A stretch of 64,000 nucleotides of DNA from Syntrophaceae bacterium (GTDB taxonomy: Bacteria; Desulfobacterota; Syntrophia; Syntrophales; UBA5619): assembly GCA_003141195.1 (NCBI GenBank), contig PLLC01000079.1, positions 13,475 through 77,474 of the forward strand. The letters are read 5' to 3'. Of this stretch, positions 39,601 through 49,214 are shown one piece after another. Under the pieces are notes generated by a model. It was not told where the DNA came from, ran no database searches, and worked only from the letters and a program-made list of their open reading frames with translations. Made by a program: the position numbers and the translations under genes. Within the stretch, counting starts at the first letter, position 1; each line of letters begins with the position of its first letter.

Positions 39601-40283
39601 GGTTTTTTATCCACAAACATATAGGTTTTTACGGTGCAGGAGGTCCGGACGATCCGCCCTTTGCCCTTCACATCCTTTGCATCCCCCATGGCGATCTCCT
39701 CAACATTGACGATCCGGGGCAGTTTGGCAATCTTTGCATAGAAGGACACCGTATTGTGGAAACTACCGGCAATCTGCACCTTGATGGGGATCTCATCGTA
39801 AAACTTCTCCGGTACGGCCGGTTTTGCAGGTGGGGCCTTGGCGTCAGCCGGTTTCGCAGGCGGTGCCTTGGCATCCGTCGGCTTCGGGGGCGCGCCTGAC
39901 TTCACCTCCGGCGGTTTCGTCTCCGGCGGTTTCGGCTCAAACAGGAGGAAATTTACGCCGGCTTCTTCACCGGAGAGAACCACCGACGCGAGAAGCCCTG
40001 CGATCTCCCGCGCATTGGGGAGTTTCAGCAGGGCCATCTTGAAAGACTCCCTCAGCAAATTGACCTCCCGGATATACCGGTCGAGCTGTGCCGCCACCTT
40101 TTCCTTCTCCACAATCTGCTGCTGCATCTCCGTCAGCTTGGTATCGAGGGCCATTTGCTTCGCAAGGATTGCCTGAAAGAAGAACATATAATAGAAATAG
40201 CCCAGGAGGAGACAGATCAGGAAAACGATCAGCGCCTTCATCTTGAGGGAAAGTTTCTTCAGGTCATCGACATTGAAGTCCAT
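39597..40283 (-). CDS. pilO: Type IV pilus protein PilO
   Basis: Single TM, coiled coil, Ala/Pro/Lys linker repeats; position in operon. Confidence 0.9.
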   Translation of the reverse strand: MDFNVDDLKKLSLKMKALIVFLICLLLGYFYYMFFFQAILAKQMALDTKLTEMQQQIVEKEKVAAQLDRYIREVNLLRESFKMALLKLPNAREIAGLLASVVLSGEEAGVNFLLFEPKPPETKPPEVKSGAPPKPTDAKAPPAKPADAKAPPAKPAVPEKFYDEIPIKVQIAGSFHNTVSFYAKIAKLPRIVNVEEIAMGDAKDVKGKGRIVRTSCTVKTYMFVDKKP

Positions 40284-40287
40284 AGGG

Positions 40288-40836
40288 TCATATCCCTTTT
40301 TTCATGACACCGGTCATGATGAATTGCTGCAACTTCACTCCGGCCAGCTCTTTTTCTCTGGAGACCACCAGTTCGACCGACTGGAAAAATCCTGCTTTTT
40401 CCATGCTCTTCATGAAGCGGGCCACGGTGCCGTTGTCCCTGGCCATTCCCTCGATGCGAAGCTCCTGTCCCGTTTGCGTGATCTTTTCCAGCCAGGCCTC
40501 CTTTGCGGGAACGAGCAGATTCAGTTCATCCAGCATGCGGACGGGGAAGAGGCGGTTGGTCTCGAGGGAGTTGATCACCCCCAATTTCTGTTCCAATTCC
40601 CTCTTGTCTCTCTTGAAACCCTCGATGTCGCCAACTTTTTTGTTCAATACGATCAGTCTGGCATCCGCCTCCTGGATCTTCGTCTCCATGCCGCTGATGC
40701 TCATGCTGAAATAGAAATGCACGAAGAGGATGATCAGAAGAAACAACACCAGGGCGCCCGAGAGGATGATGATCTGGTGCTGCAGATTCTCTTTTTTTTC
40801 CTTTTCACGATAGGGAAGAAGATTGATTTTGATCAT
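40288..40836 (-). CDS. pilN: Type IV pilus protein PilN
   Basis: MIKINLLPYREKEKKENL. Confidence 0.93.
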   Translation of the reverse strand: MIKINLLPYREKEKKENLQHQIIILSGALVLFLLIILFVHFYFSMSISGMETKIQEADARLIVLNKKVGDIEGFKRDKRELEQKLGVINSLETNRLFPVRMLDELNLLVPAKEAWLEKITQTGQELRIEGMARDNGTVARFMKSMEKAGFFQSVELVVSREKELAGVKLQQFIMTGVMKKGI

Positions 40837-41912
40837 TTGTCGCCTATCTTCCGCAAAGCCAGCCCCACGCCGACGGCAGCAATGGGACCGATACCCCCGG
40901 CCGACTCCGGCGCCAGAACCTTTTTATCCAATTGGATCTTTTTGAACGGGTTGATGATCTCCGTTTCGATCCCCAGCCGGCGACCCAGATCGGCAACCAG
41001 GTCGGGAATCATGCCCCCGCCGCCGGACACGAGAATTTTACTGATGGTTTCTGCACCGAAAGTGGACCGGAAATAGTCGACCGACCGCTCGATCTCGGAA
41101 CAGATCGGATCCGCATAGGTGATCAGTCCCTCACGGAATGCCTTCCTGGCCTGTTCGTCATCTCCTGTCCCCTTGATCTTGACCTTTTCCGCCTCCTCAA
41201 AAGGAACGCCGAGATTTGCGGCAAGCGCCTCGGTAACGGAATTGCCGCCGAGGGTAAAATCCCGCGTGAAGATCGATACCCCGCCCTTCACCGCATTGAG
41301 GTTGGTTATGCTCGCCCCGATGTTGATGAGAACAACCACATCGTTCTCCTCGAACTCGTAATTTTCCTCATACATGGTTTCAAGGGCAAAGGAATCGACA
41401 TCCATGATCACCGGGATCAGTCCCGCCGCCTGGATGGCCTCCGTATAACCCTCGATGATCTCTTTCTTGGCTGCTACGATAAGGACTTCCATCTGACTGG
41501 GGTTGTAGGGATTTTCTCCGAGGATCTGAAAATCGTAGTCCACCGCGGACATGTCGTCGAAGGGCAGATACTTCCCCGCTTCATCATGAATGAGGGCCCG
41601 AAGTTCCTCCTCATCCATCTGGGCGAAGGTCGCCTTCTTCACGATCACGGCGTGCCCGGAGATGGAGGTGACGATCTTTTTCCGCTTGCAGCCAGACTGA
41701 TGGAAGAGTTCTTTGATGGTTGCGGTCAAGGCTTCCGGCTCCACCACGGCGCCGTCGACGATCACCCCCTTGACCAGGGGCGCCTGGGAAAAAAGGCTGA
41801 GGATGCGGCCTTTGGGGCTATCCTGTATCTCCGCAAGCTTGATGCAACTGGAGCCGATGTCCAGCCCGGCCAGTTGCTTCCCCCCTGAAAACAAGTCCTT
41901 GATGTCGAACAT
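40833..41912 (-). CDS. pilM: Type IV pilus assembly ATPase-fold protein PilM
   Basis: LAGLDIGSSCIKLAEI, INIGASITNLNAVKGG. Confidence 0.95.
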   Translation of the reverse strand: MFDIKDLFSGGKQLAGLDIGSSCIKLAEIQDSPKGRILSLFSQAPLVKGVIVDGAVVEPEALTATIKELFHQSGCKRKKIVTSISGHAVIVKKATFAQMDEEELRALIHDEAGKYLPFDDMSAVDYDFQILGENPYNPSQMEVLIVAAKKEIIEGYTEAIQAAGLIPVIMDVDSFALETMYEENYEFEENDVVVLINIGASITNLNAVKGGVSIFTRDFTLGGNSVTEALAANLGVPFEEAEKVKIKGTGDDEQARKAFREGLITYADPICSEIERSVDYFRSTFGAETISKILVSGGGGMIPDLVADLGRRLGIETEIINPFKKIQLDKKVLAPESAGGIGPIAAVGVGLALRKIGDK

Positions 41913-41972
41913 GCGGTCACCGTCTTGAGATAAAAGGTATGGACCCCGTCTCCTGCGGCAGAGGCGTAAGCC

Positions 41973-42239
41973 TTATTGCGCCGTGCGGTAAACCAGATCT
42001 CCTTTTTTAACCATGCCCAGTTCGCTTCTCGCCATCATCTCGACATAGGACAAATCATCGCGCAGAAGCGTGATGTTTTTTTTCAGGGCGATGTTTTCGA
42101 GGGTCAACTCATGATTGATCTTCTTGAGGGCCATCATTTTCTCCTTCATTCGGAAATTATCGATGAGTCCCCTGTCCCCGAATGTGATCAGGGCGCACAT
42201 GAGCAAGACAAAGACGATGAGATACCTGCCTACCTTCAT
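41973..42239 (-). CDS. Septum formation initiator family (FtsB/DivIC-like)
   Basis: 88 aa, TM plus coiled coil, RSELGMVKKGDLVYR. Confidence 0.8.
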   Translation of the reverse strand: MKVGRYLIVFVLLMCALITFGDRGLIDNFRMKEKMMALKKINHELTLENIALKKNITLLRDDLSYVEMMARSELGMVKKGDLVYRTAQ

Positions 42240-42358
42240 TCCGATACCCCAGCTACCCGGCTATAACGTCCATTGAAAACAGAGTGCGGGTGTGAATATA
42301 TACAATAAAACGGGGTTGTGCAAGACGAAATTTATGAGGCAACTGGCCCGTCCTCCCC

Positions 42359-43534
42359 TCAGGGCAAGACGGTGGGCAGACCCTGCTGCGGTTCGCCCAG
42401 CAGAAAATCCCCCCGCTCGATCCATTCCTTGAGGATGTTCGCGATCTCCCGCGCCTTGAAGTAACTCGACAGGGGCGCGGTGGAGATCTTTTGCCCGTTC
42501 AGCGTAATCGTACCGCTCCGGAGTTCCCCATAGCTGACCTCGCCGAGACTCTTGGCCACCCCTTTCGGATAATCCATGCTGTAGTCATAGACCTGCGTGA
42601 AGATCTCCTCATCCTTCACCGCCGTGTGGCGGGCCATCTCCTCGTCCAGAACGGGAATGGGAATGCCGACCCCGACATAGAGGGAAACGCCGTAGCCCAG
42701 GATGCTGGCGCCCACCAGCCAATCCGGGCTCATCTCCTTGAGGTTGCCGATCGTGGCGATCGTCCCGGCACCTTCCCGCGGGACCCCGTTTTTGCCCCGG
42801 CGGGCGTTGGGATTGTGCTGCGTCCCCGGCCAGGCCACGAAACCCCGGGCGCCGCCCAGGAAGATCCGGGTCCCGATGCCGATCGTTTTGTAGTAGGGAT
42901 CGTTGAACAGGGGGCTCAACTGACCCGATGTCGCATAATTGGCGTTGGCCATCCGCGGCCGGAGCATTCCCATGTAGGTGTAGATGGTCTTGTCCGAGAC
43001 GTTCACGGCGCAGTTGTAGTTCTGATAGGCGTTGCGGGGGTTGAAGAGGATCGCGTCACGGAGGTCCTGAAGGGTAATGTTCCGCTCGTGCCGCCTTGCC
43101 GGATAACAGTCGGTGCCATAGCTTTCCGCCCGCAGCCGGATCACATTCCCGGCAACCAGGTCCTGAAGGACATGACCGCCGCCGTAGTGGAATTCACCGG
43201 GATAGACGCTGTTCAGGGGGTCTTCCTCGACCACCTCCGTGGCGCCGAGATAGCAGTCCACAGCAGCGACCCCGCCGTAGGCCGGCACGTCGTTGAGCCA
43301 GACCTTCGAGGCGCGGATCTTCGGGGCCGTGTGGCCGAAATTCAGAAAGGCGCCGGAGGAGCACATCGGACTGAACGTGCCCGTGGTCACCACATCCACC
43401 TTCCGGGCCGCCTCCACGTCTCCGTGCCGCTCTACAACGTCGATCATCTCCTCGGCGGTCACCACGACGGCCTTCCCCTGCCGGATTTTCTCGTTGATCT
43501 CCTGAAATGTCTTGCTGACCCGGTATTTTTTCAT
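42359..43534 (-). CDS. Homocysteine biosynthesis protein (DUF39 family)
   Basis: KVDVVTTGTFSPMCSSGAFLNFGHTAPKIRASKVWLNDVPAYGGVAAVDCYLGAT. Confidence 0.85.
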   Translation of the reverse strand: MKKYRVSKTFQEINEKIRQGKAVVVTAEEMIDVVERHGDVEAARKVDVVTTGTFSPMCSSGAFLNFGHTAPKIRASKVWLNDVPAYGGVAAVDCYLGATEVVEEDPLNSVYPGEFHYGGGHVLQDLVAGNVIRLRAESYGTDCYPARRHERNITLQDLRDAILFNPRNAYQNYNCAVNVSDKTIYTYMGMLRPRMANANYATSGQLSPLFNDPYYKTIGIGTRIFLGGARGFVAWPGTQHNPNARRGKNGVPREGAGTIATIGNLKEMSPDWLVGASILGYGVSLYVGVGIPIPVLDEEMARHTAVKDEEIFTQVYDYSMDYPKGVAKSLGEVSYGELRSGTITLNGQKISTAPLSSYFKAREIANILKEWIERGDFLLGEPQQGLPTVLP

Positions 43535-43605
43535 GCAACACCTCTGAAAATCCCCAGGCGCCTACCAAAGACGCCCCCGCAAAAGTCGGGCTACCCTTCC
43601 GGGAG

Positions 43606-43791
43606 GGCTTCAGAAAAAGCTCCGCAGGCAAGGCGTGCAAAGCCTGAGGAGTGCGTCGTCGGGGACATGTTCCGGAAGCCCAAAGGGATCGGAACGTGTC
43701 CCCGGAACGCGCCGCAACGACGAAGAATGAAGCGCAACGCAGCAGGAGCCTGCCCCTGCGAAAGCAGGGGGACTTTTTCCGTAGCCGTCAA
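43606..43791. repeat. MITE-like element, copy A (dut 3' side)
   Basis: Ends GGCTTCAGAAAAAGC ... GACTTTTTCCGTAGCCGTCAA; core shared with 44308-44472. Confidence 0.7.
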
Positions 43792-44237
43792 CGCGTATGG
43801 CCGAACCCCCCGTCGCCCCTCTCCGTCGCGGACAACTCCCCGCAAGCGGCCCAGACCACGCGGCAGACCCGGTGCACCACCATCTGGGCGATGCGGTCTC
43901 CCCGCCGGACAATGAAGGGCGCCGGACCGTGGTTGATCAGGATCACCCCGACCTCACCGCGATAATCCGCGTCGATCGTGCCCGGCGCGTTGACCAGCGT
44001 CACGCCGTATTTCAGGGCCAGCCCGCTCCGGGGCCGGACCTCGGCCTCGTACCCTTCGGGAAGAGCCACCACGACGCCCGTCGGGACCAGCTTCCTTTCC
44101 CCGGGGAGGATCGTCGTCTGCCCTGCGACCGCCGCGAACAGATCCATCCCCGCCGCCTGCTCCGTCATGTAGGAGGGCAGCGACAGATCTTCCGTTCCCG
44201 GCAGTCTTCGGACGCAAACCCGGATCTCTTCTACCAT
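43788..44237 (-). CDS. dut: dUTP diphosphatase
   Basis: [62 protein letters not shown]; start refined to 44237 because the upstream ORF extension is repeat DNA. Confidence 0.93.
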   Translation of the reverse strand: MVEEIRVCVRRLPGTEDLSLPSYMTEQAAGMDLFAAVAGQTTILPGERKLVPTGVVVALPEGYEAEVRPRSGLALKYGVTLVNAPGTIDADYRGEVGVILINHGPAPFIVRRGDRIAQMVVHRVCRVVWAACGELSATERGDGGFGHTR

Positions 44238-44307
44238 AATACGGTCTGTTTGAAAATGGTCAAAATGCAAACACCCCCGCAAGAAATCAGCAAGACATGA
44301 CATCCGG

Positions 44308-44472
44308 GACGGCTTAGCAAAAAGGCCAGAGGCAAGGCGCGCAAATCCTGAGGAATGAGGCGTCGGGGACATGTTCCGGAAGCCCAAAGGGATCGGAACG
44401 TGTCCCCGGAACGCGCCGCAGTGACGAAGGATGCAGCGCAACGCAGCATATGGTCTTTTTCCGAAGCCGTCA
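44308..44472. repeat. MITE-like element, copy B (dut 5' side)
   Basis: Ends GACGGCTTAGCAAAAAGG ... GGTCTTTTTCCGAAGCCGTCA; core shared with copy A. Confidence 0.7.
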
Positions 44473-45711
44473 AAACGCCAGATCCTCTTCGGACACCGGA
44501 CCAAGCGCCGCGACCGTCAGGGCCTCGGGCCTAAACATCCGGCCGGCCAGGGTGCGGATCTCCTCCCGTCCGACCGCATCGATCCGCTCGATGATCTCCT
44601 CCGGCGTCATCTGCCTTCCGAAATAGATCTCGTTCTTGGCCAGACCCGTCATGCGGTTGTCCGTACTCTCCATGCCGAGGAGGAAGTTCCCCTTGAGCAG
44701 TTCCTTGGCCGACTGCAGTTCCTTCTCCGTCAGAAGTTCGGCGCAGGACCTCGCCAGCCCCTCTCGGATGAGACCCAGCACCTCCCGGACCCGGGCGCCG
44801 TCCGTTCCCGCGTAGACGCCGAACATGCCGGCATCCCGATAGGGGGCCAGATAAGAGCCGATATCGTAGGCAAGGCCCCTCTTCTCCCGAATCTCCTGAA
44901 ACAGCCGGGAACTCATGCTCCCCCCCAGAACGGCGTTCAGAATAAACGCCGCATGTCGCTCGGGGCTCACCGCCGAGGGCGCCGGCGCGCCGACGATGAG
45001 ATGCGCCTGTTCCAGCTCCTTCCGGAGAACGGCCTTCCCCGGCATGGCCACGGGGACTTCGACCGGTCCGCAAAAGGATGTCCCGGCGAGTGATCCGAAG
45101 GATTTCCGGACCAGCTCCACAAAACGATCGTGCCGGAGATGACCGGCCGCGGTGAGAACGAGATTGCTTCCCCCATAGTGGCTCTGAAAGAAGCCAAACA
45201 GATCGTCGCGGCGGAAGGATTCAACCCTTTCCTTCGTCCCAAGAATGGGCAGACCGAGGGGATGCCCTTTCCAGAACATCCCTTCGAAGAAATCATGGAT
45301 GTGATCGTCGGGGGTATCCTCGACCATCCGGATCTCCTGGAGGATCACCGACCGCTCCCGGCCGATCTCCTCCTCGGCGAAGCGCGAACCGGTGAAAATA
45401 TCGGCCAGAAGATCGATGGCCATCTCCAGGTGGTAATCCGGGATCTTGATGTAGACGGAGGTGAGTTCCTTCCCGGTGGCGGCGTTCATCACCCCGCCGA
45501 CGGAATCGATGGCGGAGGCAATGTCGAAGGCGGACCGGCGTTCGGTCCCCTTGAAGAGCATGTGTTCGATGAAATGGGCCGTCCCGTTGGTCAGGCCGTT
45601 TTCGTGTCGGGAACCGCCCTCCACCCAGGCCCCGATGGAGATCGACCGGACAGGGTCGATCTCCTCGGAAATCACCCGGATGTCGTTTTCTAAAATGGTC
45701 TTACCGACCAT
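44470..45711 (-). CDS. M16 family zinc peptidase
   Basis: [17 protein letters not shown] (HxxEH). Confidence 0.93.
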   Translation of the reverse strand: MVGKTILENDIRVISEEIDPVRSISIGAWVEGGSRHENGLTNGTAHFIEHMLFKGTERRSAFDIASAIDSVGGVMNAATGKELTSVYIKIPDYHLEMAIDLLADIFTGSRFAEEEIGRERSVILQEIRMVEDTPDDHIHDFFEGMFWKGHPLGLPILGTKERVESFRRDDLFGFFQSHYGGSNLVLTAAGHLRHDRFVELVRKSFGSLAGTSFCGPVEVPVAMPGKAVLRKELEQAHLIVGAPAPSAVSPERHAAFILNAVLGGSMSSRLFQEIREKRGLAYDIGSYLAPYRDAGMFGVYAGTDGARVREVLGLIREGLARSCAELLTEKELQSAKELLKGNFLLGMESTDNRMTGLAKNEIYFGRQMTPEEIIERIDAVGREEIRTLAGRMFRPEALTVAALGPVSEEDLAF

Positions 45712-47821
45712 TTTCAGCCAGCGCTTCCTTTCGGCTGAGACGGATCTTCCCCTGCTTGTCCACCTCCAATACCTTCACCCTCACCTCGTCCCCCTCCTTG
45801 AGGATGTCGGTGACCTTGTTCACCCTTTCCTTGGCGAGCTGCGAGATGTGCAGGAGCCCTTCCGTTCCCGGCAGGATCTCGACGAAGGCGCCGAAATCGA
45901 CGATCTTCTTGACCGTCCCATTGTAGATTTTGCCGACCTCCGCGTCCTCGGTCAGCCACTTCACCATGGCCACCGCGCGCGCAGCGGCTTCCGCGTCGCT
46001 GGAGGCGATGGTTACAGTACCGTCATCTTCCACGTTGATCTCGACGCCCGTCTCCGCCACGATCTGGCGGATGTTCTTGCCGCCGGAACCGATCACGTCG
46101 CGCACCTTCTCCGGCCGGACCTTGACGGTGGTGATCCGCGGGGCGTAAATGGAGATGTCCTGCCGCGGCGCGGTGAGGGTCTCGCGCATCTTGCCGATGA
46201 TGTGGATCCTCCCCTCCCTGGCCTGGTTCAGGGCCTTCCGGAGGATGTCCCCGGTCAGGTTGTCGATTTTGATGTCCATCTGCATGGAGGTCACGCCTTT
46301 TTCCGTCCCGCAGACCTTGAAGTCCATGTCGCCGGCGTGGTCCTCGTCGCCGAGGATGTCGGAGAGGATGACCACCTGGTCGCCCTCCTTCAGAAGACCC
46401 ATGGCGATTCCGGCCACGGTATCCCGGATCGGAATCCCGGCATCCATCAGGGAGAGGCAACCGCCGCAGACGGTCGCCATCGAAGAGGATCCGTTGGACG
46501 ACAGGATGTCGGAGACGACCCTGATCGTGTAGGGGAATGCCTCTTTGGGCGGCAGAACGGGAAGAAGAGCCCTTCTCGACAATCCGCCGTGGCCGATCTC
46601 CCGCCTTCCCGGGCTCCGGAGGGGCTTGGCCTCACCCACGCTGAAGGGCGGGAAATTGTAGTGGAGCAGGAAGGAGCGCCGCTCCTCCCCGGCGATGTAA
46701 TCCATCCGCTGCTCGTCATGAGAGGTCCCCAGGGTCACGGTCACCAGCGCCTGCGTCTCGCCCCGGTTGAAGAGGGCCGAACCGTGGGCGCGGGGCAGAA
46801 TCCCGACCTCGGAACTGATCGGACGGATCTGTGTGGTGGAGCGGCCGTCGATTCTCCGGTTCTCCTTGAGGATCATCTCCCGGAGGATGCGCCGCTCCAG
46901 CGACTCGATGATCTCGAGAATTCTTGGTTTGAGGGAGGGATTTTCGGCCGTGAGCGTCTGGACCGCTTTTCTCCGGACGTCATCGAGCTTTGCATACCGC
47001 TCCATCTTGCGCGCCATGCCGTATCCCTCTTTGAGCCCCGGCAGGGCCTCATCGGTCACCTTCGCGACAAGGGCCTCATCCACGGCCGGGATCTCCACAA
47101 CCCGCTTGGCCTTGCCCGCCTCCGCACGCATCTTGTCCTGCAGATCGATCACAGGCCGCAGCGCATCGAGACCGAATTTGATCGCATCGACGATCACATC
47201 CTCGGCAATCTCATCCGCCCCGCCTTCCAGCATGACGAGGTTGACGTCATAGGGCCTCCCCTCCGTACCGGGAACGATCTTCCGTCCCACCAAAAAGAGG
47301 TTGAGATCGCTTTTTTCCTGAAGCGCGATCGAGGGGTTGCAGACAAAAGCGCCGTCCACGCGGCCCACCCGGACCCCGGCGATCGGTCCCTTGAAGGGGA
47401 TATTCGAGATCTCCAGCGCTGCGGACGCAGCCAGCATCGCCACCACATCGGAGTCATTCTCGTTGTCCACGGAAAGGACCGACGCCATGAGCTGGGTTTC
47501 ATGGAAATAGTTCTTCGGAAACAGGGGCCGGATGGAGCGGTCGATGATCCGCGAGGTCAGGATCTCCTTTTCGTTGAGACGACCCTCTCTCTTAAAGAAT
47601 CCGCCGGGGATCTTCCCTGCCGCAAAGGTCATTTCCTGATAATCGACGGTCAGAGGCAGAAAATCGACCCCTTCCCGGATCGTCTTTAAGGAAACGGCGG
47701 TCACCAGAACCATCGTCTCCCCGTATGTCGCCAGGATGGCTCCATCCGCCTGCCCCGCGACATAGTCCGCCTTGAGGGAGATACTCCTCCCCGCAAAATC
47801 TGTGCTGAATAGTTTACTCAT
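45701..47821 (-). CDS. pnp: Polyribonucleotide nucleotidyltransferase
   Basis: RNase PH repeats, KH and S1 domains at C-terminus ([16 protein letters not shown]). Confidence 0.97.
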   Translation of the reverse strand: MSKLFSTDFAGRSISLKADYVAGQADGAILATYGETMVLVTAVSLKTIREGVDFLPLTVDYQEMTFAAGKIPGGFFKREGRLNEKEILTSRIIDRSIRPLFPKNYFHETQLMASVLSVDNENDSDVVAMLAASAALEISNIPFKGPIAGVRVGRVDGAFVCNPSIALQEKSDLNLFLVGRKIVPGTEGRPYDVNLVMLEGGADEIAEDVIVDAIKFGLDALRPVIDLQDKMRAEAGKAKRVVEIPAVDEALVAKVTDEALPGLKEGYGMARKMERYAKLDDVRRKAVQTLTAENPSLKPRILEIIESLERRILREMILKENRRIDGRSTTQIRPISSEVGILPRAHGSALFNRGETQALVTVTLGTSHDEQRMDYIAGEERRSFLLHYNFPPFSVGEAKPLRSPGRREIGHGGLSRRALLPVLPPKEAFPYTIRVVSDILSSNGSSSMATVCGGCLSLMDAGIPIRDTVAGIAMGLLKEGDQVVILSDILGDEDHAGDMDFKVCGTEKGVTSMQMDIKIDNLTGDILRKALNQAREGRIHIIGKMRETLTAPRQDISIYAPRITTVKVRPEKVRDVIGSGGKNIRQIVAETGVEINVEDDGTVTIASSDAEAAARAVAMVKWLTEDAEVGKIYNGTVKKIVDFGAFVEILPGTEGLLHISQLAKERVNKVTDILKEGDEVRVKVLEVDKQGKIRLSRKEALAENGR

Positions 47822-47864
47822 ATTTTCCTCTCAATGGTTGATTTGCGGCGCGGGGCATGAAAGG

Positions 47865-47927
47865 AGTAGGCAGTAGGGGGTAGGCAGCAGGCATGGGCGA
47901 CCTGCTTCTTACCCCTTACTTCCTACT
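47865..47927. repeat. 27-nt-arm hairpin in rpsO-pnp intercistronic region
   Basis: AGTAGGCAGTAGGGGGTAGGCAGCAGG versus CCTGCTTCTTACCCCTTACTTCCTACT, 23/27 complementary, 9-nt loop. Confidence 0.8.
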
Positions 47928-47958
47928 CTCTGACAATACCCCGCACCCTGCGCCCAGG

Positions 47959-48234
47959 TTACTTCCTGAGCCCGAGACGCTGAATCACCGCTCTGTAGCG
48001 TTCTACGTCCTTGTTCTTCACGTAATCCAGAAGGCTCCGCCGCTGGCTGACCAGCTTCAGGAGCCCCCGCCGGGAGTGATGGTCCTTCTTGTTGATCTTG
48101 AAGTGTTCCGTCAGATACTCAATCCTGGCGCTAAGGATGGCAATCTGGACCTCCGGAGATCCCGTATCCTTTTCGTGCAACTGATAACTTCCGATGATTC
48201 CCTTTTTCTTTTCTACATCTAACACTGCTCTCAT
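47959..48234 (-). CDS. rpsO: 30S ribosomal protein S15
   Basis: [57 protein letters not shown]. Confidence 0.97.
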   Translation of the reverse strand: MRAVLDVEKKKGIIGSYQLHEKDTGSPEVQIAILSARIEYLTEHFKINKKDHHSRRGLLKLVSQRRSLLDYVKNKDVERYRAVIQRLGLRK

Positions 48235-48260
48235 CCTCCCTTAAGTCCATTGCGCAAGTA

Positions 48261-49214
48261 TCAAGGTCTTCGGCTTCCCGCTCCATCGTTCAATACCCGT
48301 AAAATCTTGACCGCCTGTCTTTTCTCCCCCCGCGAAGCCAGTTCGTCCGATGCGCAGAGCATCCGGGCGACGGCTACCAGATGTTTGTCATGGACTGTGA
48401 TTTTTATCACATCTCCGGCAACAAGAAAAGGAATATGATAATAGGTCAGAACCTCGCCGTCCGGCTGATAGCCGTTCCGCAATCTCTCCGCCAGCGGCGG
48501 ATCCACATCAATGACGGCAAGATCGGGCAGGAGTTCCGCCAGCGGCAACAGATGCGCCGCCAGTCGTTCCCGCTTTTCCTCTCCCGTCAAACCCTTCAGG
48601 GTGACGGCTGCTTCCTCGCGGAAGTTGCCGCTGCGCGTCCGGCGCAGGGCCGACATGCAGCCCCCGCAACCGAGCGTCTCCCCCGCCTCCGCGCAGAGAG
48701 AGCGGATGTAGGTGCCCTTCGAACAGGAGACCGCAAAGGTCACCTCGGGGAGATGGATCTCCTCGATCCGGATGTTGTGAATCTCCACCTCCCGCGCCGG
48801 CGCCTCGACGTCGATCCCCCGGCGCGTCCAGTCGTAGAGGGCTTTCCCCCGGACCTTCACCGCCGAGTAACGGGGCGGAACCTGCTCCCGCCTCCCCGTC
48901 AGACCGTTCAGCGCCGCCTCGACCTGCTCCCAGGTCACGCGGGGCTCTTCCCGGGTGAGGACGATGCCTTCGGTATCGAGGGTATCGGTTCGGACCCCCA
49001 GGAGAAGGGTTGCCCGGTACTCCTTGCTGTCCAGCGCCAGGAACTGGACCAGTTTCGTCGCCTCATCGATGCAGACGGGAAGGACGCCGGTCGCCAGCGG
49101 ATCGAGGGTCCCCGTATGCCCCGCCTTCCGGACCCCGAGCGCCTTCTTTACCTCCTCCACAACATCCCGGGAGGTCGGCCCCGACGGCTTGTCGATGACA
49201 ACGACCCCGTTCAT
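48261..49214 (-). CDS. truB: tRNA pseudouridine(55) synthase
   Basis: GVVVIDKPSGPTSRDVV, KAGHTGTLDPLATGVLP. Confidence 0.96.
   Translation of the reverse strand: MNGVVVIDKPSGPTSRDVVEEVKKALGVRKAGHTGTLDPLATGVLPVCIDEATKLVQFLALDSKEYRATLLLGVRTDTLDTEGIVLTREEPRVTWEQVEAALNGLTGRREQVPPRYSAVKVRGKALYDWTRRGIDVEAPAREVEIHNIRIEEIHLPEVTFAVSCSKGTYIRSLCAEAGETLGCGGCMSALRRTRSGNFREEAAVTLKGLTGEEKRERLAAHLLPLAELLPDLAVIDVDPPLAERLRNGYQPDGEVLTYYHIPFLVAGDVIKITVHDKHLVAVARMLCASDELASRGEKRQAVKILRVLNDGAGSRRP

Noticed and set aside
45461-47689. 742-aa plus-strand ORF opposite pnp
   Set aside because: Antisense shadow ORF of pnp.
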